Assembly: GCA_947683625.1 (NCBI GenBank)
Contig: CANTUR010000240.1
Coordinates: 310,001-374,000, forward strand
Direction: 5' to 3'
Length of the DNA stretch: 64,000 nt
DNA from: Mallotus nudiflorus
Taxonomy: Eukaryota; Streptophyta; Magnoliopsida; Malpighiales; Euphorbiaceae
Shown: positions 58,561 to 64,000 of the stretch, piece by piece
How positions within the stretch are numbered: the stretch's first letter is position 1
Layout: each line of letters opens with the position of its first letter
The notes under the pieces: model-generated
The model's database searches: none
Told to the model about the DNA's origin: nothing
Seen by the model: the letters and a program-made list of their open reading frames with translations, nothing else
Program-made: the position numbers and the translations under genes

Positions 58561-60010
58561 CTTGTATTTTAGGATGGAAAGGTGGCAAACTAAGAAGAAC
58601 ATATTTAAGTCTTAAAGCCATAGCAAAAGAGATCCTTCACAAACTGGAGAAGATTCCTATTAATTGCTTTACTTGGAAGTTAAACTAACTCTAACTGAGG
58701 CATATAGAAATGGAATAATAGTAAGGAGGGAACTAGACCTTATAAGACGTCAAAGGAGCTTTGATGGATGAAGTAAAGGCTATAATGCAAGATGAACTGA
58801 GACAAGCTTTATTTGGATTGATACAACCCACTTCTATAGCTATCCCACTTACTGTAGATGCTCCACCTATTGCCAATAATGCCAGGGGGCAACCTACTGC
58901 TAGAAGCCCACCTACTATTGATGTCAAGCTTAAGGATGTTAAAAACTACATGATAGAAAATGCAAAGAGAGAATCACTTGAACTAATACAAAACCATGAG
59001 TCCCAAGCAGATGCAAGCACTGACCTAAAAAATGTCTAAGATGGAAGAGTTTATTAGAGGACAAGGCATGGGATATTCATTTGACTTTTGGGTGATATAC
59101 TACTAACGGAGGGTAATAAGTTACCTGAGAAGTTCAAAATGCCTCCGCTATAGAAGTTTGATGGAACTAGAGATCCTAAGATTCATCTCAGTCAGTACAC
59201 AATAACTATGAGCACTACTAAGTCCCCATTGGTAGTTATCACTATGTTATTTTTACTATCTTTAGAGGGAATGGCTGTAAACTGGTATCATGGGTTGGAA
59301 AAGTCTATCAACGCTAAATGGAAAGAACTGTGTACTGCTTTTTGAAATAACATGATTATACTACCTAGATTGGAAGTGCTCCGCCAGGGATTTGGAACTA
59401 ACTAAGCAAAAATCAAATGAATCCTTTTTTGATTTTCTTGACCAGATTTATAAACAAGGCAGGATTAATGAAAAACAAGTTGGCTGAGAAGGATCAGGTT
59501 CATATGATAGTCTAAAATGTGTCACCCCAATCTCATTGAAAGGCTGCAAATGATGAACCCTAAGACATTTATAGACCTTTATGATGATGGGTTGCAAGCT
59601 GAGAAGATCAAAGTAAGAAAAAAGAAGATTGCTAAAAGCATTGGAGCAAGAAACTCCCCAACTAGGGACACATAACAAGGAAGCACTAGTCGTATTATGG
59701 AAGTGCATGCTATTCAACAACCAAAGAGATTCTCCAATTGTAACTAACCTTTGTCAAACGTCCTAGAGTACCTAATGCAAAAGGGCTTACTTTGACCTTT
59801 ACCTAATCCAAACCCAAACACCCTATGCTATAAGCCAAATAAGCACTAAAAATTTTATTAAAACCTCTAACACTCCATAAATAACTGCATCCACCTCAAA
59901 CATGAAATCCAAAACCTTATAAACTCCAAAAAGGATCACCAGGACCCCCACCCAAAAACCCAAGTGCCATAAATAATCCTTTCCCAAACAATCAAAATGT
60001 ACCACTCTGG
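58561..60010 (+). pseudogene. gag of the Tat-type element
   Basis: The N-terminal part is open from 58761 to 59039 (MMDEVKAIMQDELRQALFGL, then a Pro/Ala-rich stretch and ESLELIQNHES). The capsid follows in another frame: KFDGTRDPKIHLSQY near 59155-59200, LFLLSLEGMAVNWYHGLEKS near 59250-59305, AKWKELCTAF near 59310, and later NPKTFIDLYDDGLQAEKIKV near 59560-59615. Several stops and a frameshift separate the blocks. The W-x-x-x-L...W-x-x-L-x-x-x-F pattern is the retrotransposon gag core. It corresponds to the minus-strand gag at 26729-26980. Confidence 0.8.
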
Positions 60011-60015
60011 CTACT

Positions 60016-60261
60016 ATGATGATTAACTCAATAGTTAATGAGGAAGAAGTGTTAAGCTCCTTTGAGGACCTACACCTTAAAACTAATGAGAAATCTCCTA
60101 ATGCCCTTAAAGGTATGGAAAGAGAAGAAGACTTATTGGGTCAACCTTTAGGCAAGTTTGACTGTAAGGTTTTTTACACTAAATCACCTTTTTTGACATA
60201 CCTTTCGAGTCAATTATGCCTACAGGATGAGGTGATGAGTTTGATGATGAGAAGCGGCTAG
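60016..60261 (+). pseudogene. Post-gag polyprotein remnant
   Basis: An 81-residue open stretch reads MMINSIVNEEEVLSSFEDLH, then NALKGMEREEDLLGQPL. It lies in the place of the gag-protease linker and is acidic, but I recognise no domain. No protease, RT or integrase follows before the window ends. Confidence 0.4.
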
Positions 60262-62932
60262 ACAATAAAGAAAAATGCATAGTTGAGGTACAAAAAGATG
60301 ATGTCATAAAGATAGTTAGCAAAAAGATACAAGAATAGTTGTTATATCACCCACCTGAAGGATAACCACTTTGAGACCCAACATCCCTAACATCTAGATT
60401 AGGAAATAAATTTTCTTATTGTCTTCTTTAAATAAAATTTTAGTTTCTTAGAACTTGTTCTATTTTAGTGATCAATGATATGAATTCTGATCATGCTTAC
60501 TTATGAAATGTACATCCTAATGGTATTGTGCATTATGATATTCATCGCATCTGTATGTTTAACATAAATTCAATTCAATTATATTCATTTAGTATGGGCA
60601 CAAATGCAAATTCAAAGAACATCCATAATATCACATGATGTAACTTCTAAATATAAGAAATTTGAGAAAAAAAGGGAAAAATAAAGAGAGAGAAAAAGAA
60701 AAAAGCACAGTAAGGTAAAAATTAGAAAGAAGAAAATTTTAGGACTAGCTGATAACATGAGTTGTACTATATGAAGTAATGAATGTTCTCAGTTTTTCCC
60801 TAATGAATGAGTAAAATTGAATATGAAATTTGTCTTCAAATACTACATATTCATCTTTATCTTACTGCATAAGAATCTGAATGGAAAGACAATACATAAT
60901 GAAAGCTAAATCAGAGCTATAAGATCATTATTTTAGTTATGTTTTCTTTTTTGCCACCCCTTTATGATTTTGTCAATAATCTTAGTGTCCCTTTGTACCT
61001 TGGGAATTCAAATGGCTCAATAACTTATGGTGCAACCCATGCCTTGTAACTATCATTAATCATTGCACCAGCATCAAGCCTCATGTTCAGCTCAAGAGTT
61101 CTTTGAAGAGCAAGTCTAGTTAATTTCATTAGCAAGAACTCACTTCAATCAATTCATCTACTTCCCTGCATCTTTAATGCATGAGATTGTAACTAATAGG
61201 GTTAGTAAGTCAAATGATCAAAAAAAGCAGTGAACGAACTAGGTCTCTTGCATAAAAAAAAAAGAAAAAACACTGTTAGAATAGCATGAATGAATCCATA
61301 ATGAAACTGGGGGCAAAATGTAATTCTGGGAGCAAATTACAGAATAGTAAGTCTACATTCAAAGAGCAAAGAAGGAACACTAAAGTATAAGAGCCAGTAT
61401 AAGAGATCTTAGGGTAAAAAGAAGCATATGAATACATCGGGTATCATACAAACAAAAAAAAAAAGCAAAAGGAAAAGTTCAACAGTGCATCAGTCAATCA
61501 TAAGCTCCAATGTCAAGCCATGGATCCCACTTGCTAGCATGGTCATCTATCTGATAAACTGTATCAAAGGCTCTGACATTAGAAGTACCAATAGGAAGAC
61601 ATTCAATGCTTAAACCTACAGGCCATTAATGAGGCACCTCATTCTTACACTCTAAGATTAGCAACATGGCTCTGTTCCAAACAAGAGACCTATTAGGATC
61701 ATGCATGTTATACATAACATGCATACACTTGCAGACATATATTGTGAAATACTTGCTTTACATAATAAAGTCTTTAAGCCTAGGCAAGATTATGTAAATA
61801 CTTTACTACTAATATTCAAAATTAGTGTTGTAAGAATACAGAAAGGTAATCAGAATGTGCACATATGAAGAATCTGAAAGGAAAAGGGTAACACTAATAA
61901 GGTGAACCTAATACTCAATGGGATTTTAGACCTCAAAAGCCTAATGGGCCCATCCAGTAAGGGAATATCACCAATAGTGATACTTGCAAAAGCATAATCA
62001 TATTGACCTCAAGAAACTAGATAGGATGTTCAAGCTCCTCATATTCAACTTCCATCTCCATAGTCTCATATGGAGCTTCATATAGAATATCTCTCCACAA
62101 TAGTTAGACCAATATAGGGAATGGAATATGGTGATAAGAAGGTCCAACATGTCAATGATACATTTGTCGGCCCTAAAAGGGGAAGAATGCACTTAAAACT
62201 TAAAATGAATGTACTCTAAAAAATTATTTGATCATGAAATAAGATCTCTAACTCTTGAATCTTTTTTTAAGAGATATCAAAAAGAGGAATGAAGCCCTTT
62301 ATCATAGCATTAATGGAATGGCAGAAAAACAAATGCAGCCCAAAGCCACAACTTCAGTGGTGGAGTATCATGACCTTCGTGAACAAAGACAACATCAGCA
62401 CAATCAAAAGGGAAGAATGCAAAAGAATCGCATTGCATTTTGAAAAAAAATTATTCATTTACAAATAAACGATACTAACTTATGGCATTTTATGTAAGGA
62501 AAAAAAAGAGAATGAAGAAGAGGAAAGGAACCGGTACATAAATAAGAATGGGCCATATAGCAAATACCAAACACTTATCAAGATTATAAAAAAGGAAGTA
62601 ACAGAACTCTCTTTCCTTAAATTCTTAATAAAGTACCGTCTCAATCATAAAATTCATAAATTGAAAGTAAATTCATCCACTTCATGAGATCATGTGCGAA
62701 AAGCCTATATCATGACCTTTTATCATAATCACTCTTTTTTATCCTTGCAAAATTCAGAGGAGTAGTTAATAGTTTTGTGTTGAGAACTTATGAACTCTAA
62801 TCAATCTAATGGTTGCTTTGCACCTAAACGAAAGGGAAGAATGTGCAAAAATAAAATTTATGGACATGAAGCATAAATTGCTTGAATTTCAAAGTATCAT
62901 TTCAGTCTTTCGAATAATAAATGTGCATATAA
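60262..62932. other. Non-coding stretch with no recognised gene
   Basis: No gag-pol domain or host gene is recognisable. The frames at 61428-61613, 61998-62192 and 62255-62443 are short and without motif. Purine-rich runs occur at 60660-60720. It is probably the deleted interior or spacer of the Tat-type element or of a neighbouring element. Confidence 0.4.
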
Positions 62933-63275
62933 TCTACTCTAATGCTCATCAATGAGTACCAGTACAAAATCCCTTGATAGTATCCATGCTGAATAATATG
63001 AGAAAGGTAGAGGCATAACAACAGTAGAATAAAAAATAAGAGCAAGCATAATGTACTCCAATGCTTAAAAATAAGTAAGAGTGTCAACGTGAAACTTTAG
63101 TGGTATCCATGCTGAGTAATATAAGAAAGACGAGGGAATACTAAAAAAGGACCATGCCAAAAATTGCTCTATTTACTCCAATGCTATCTATGAGTACAAA
63201 TATCTAAAAAACCTTTTCAATAGTATACACGCTGAGTAATATGAGAAAGGTAGGGGAATACTCCAATAAGGAAGG
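62933..63275 (+). repeat. Three tandem copies of a conserved spacer motif, 120-bp unit
   Basis: Units start at 62936, 63055 and 63175 with ACTC(C/T)AATGCT, contain GTAT(C/A)(C/A)A(T/C)GCTGA(G/A)TAATA and end with AGAAAGG-type sequence. The same ordered words appear once in the 3' spacers of the Athila-like elements at 4985-5100 (minus), 33465-35575 (plus, split), 38190-38275 (minus) and 41720-41815 (plus). Confidence 0.75.
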
Positions 63276-63722
63276 AATCATAAAAATAACTCAAAGGCTA
63301 TTTTGATACTTAAAATTTGATCTTTTTTTCTTTAATAAATTCTCCCTAAAATTAGGTGTTAAAGTAAGCTCTTCACTTGATAAGAGATATATTTTCATCA
63401 TAAGATGGATAATAATGCCTCTAACCTCTACAAATGGCAAATAAATGATAGTCATGAAAATAAAAGATAGTGAGATTCATTGAGTGCACGCTATCTTATG
63501 AAAAAGTGATTTTCAACATTATAATGTACTTTTGTACATTCATCATGATTGAAACTAACTTCAACAAGTCTATAAGAATTAAAAATCTAGAAGCAAGTGC
63601 ACCCAACTTATAGAGATGGTTAACACAGCAGAATTAAAATTAGTCAATAGAGAAATTATAATTAGTCAACACAATAAAATTTAAAGTTCGACATCAAATA
63701 TGGATTACATAAAGAATGTAAA
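63276..63722. other. Non-coding stretch between two arrays
   Basis: AT-rich, no gene recognised. Confidence 0.5.
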
Positions 63723-64000
63723 GCATTATCAGTGAGCAATAACAGCTAATCGTGAGCAATTATGGATTGCAGCATTATCAGTGAGCAACGAAGGGCTGTA
63801 ACTAATCGTGAGCAATTATGGGTTGCAGCATCATTAGTGAGCAATGAAAGGGTTGTAGCTAATTGTGAGCAATTATGAATTACAGCATCATCAATGAGCA
63901 ATAAAAGGGTTACAACTAATCATGAGCAGTTATGGATTGTAGCATCATCAGTGATCAATGAAAGGGTTACAGTTAATCACGAGCAATTATGGATTGTAGC
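63723..64000. repeat. 57-bp tandem array, runs off the window
   Basis: Five units each begin 'gcat(t/c)atcagtgagcaa' and contain 'gagcaattatggattg'. The first is shortened to 49 bp; the rest are 56-57 bp. The array is cut by the window end. Confidence 0.95.

Overview
This looks like heterochromatic, transposon-packed nuclear DNA from a flowering plant, probably a eudicot. The sequence is very AT-rich. It contains decayed Ty3/gypsy LTR retrotransposons of at least three lineages, a Ty1/copia gag, small non-autonomous insertions and minisatellites. I found no convincing host gene, tRNA or rRNA. Almost every open frame is a piece of a broken gag or pol gene, or a low-complexity artefact. The species cannot be named from this window.

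Layout. (1) 1-2941: leader and long LTR of a minus-strand gypsy element with an initiator-Met-type primer site. (2) 2942-13790: minus-strand Athila-like element: 3' LTR, polypurine tract, long 3' spacer, integrase, RNase H, reverse transcriptase, protease and gag. A Tat-type solo LTR interrupts its gag. (3) 13790-16620: plus-strand LTR of the same family, carrying an 804-bp insertion and a degenerate primer site, then scrambled 3'-spacer pieces. (4) 16647-27690: minus-strand Tat-lineage element: 3' LTR, minisatellites, an opposite-strand plant-mobile-domain (PMD) gene that appears to have introns, integrase tail fused by deletion to the start of RT, protease and gag. (5) 27700-37558: plus-strand Athila-like element from gag tail to 3' LTR, with another Tat-type solo LTR in its 3' spacer. 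(6) 37559-47421: patchwork of Athila-like pieces in alternating orientation, an inverted LTR pair, a second PMD fragment and an old LTR tip. (7) 47440-52648: copia gag, a poly(A) retroposon, a small CACTA-like element and featureless AT-rich DNA. (8) 52649-55503: second copy of the long LTR seen at the left edge, opposite orientation. (9) 55504-64000: Tat-type LTR with a perfect 76-bp palindrome, primer site, gag, then a repeat-rich non-coding stretch with two tandem arrays.

The coding parts would once have supplied capsid (gag), polyprotein cleavage (protease), cDNA synthesis (RT and RNase H) and insertion (integrase). All pol copies carry stops, frameshifts or deletions, so nothing here should be autonomously active. 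Nested insertions give a relative order: solo LTRs lie inside Athila-like elements, and the Athila-like cluster itself may split an older LTR (pieces at 342-2941 and 47180-47421). The PMD genes, the U3 differences between sister LTRs, the palindrome, a recurring non-coding motif and the inverted mosaic are the parts a standard TE annotation would be least likely to explain.
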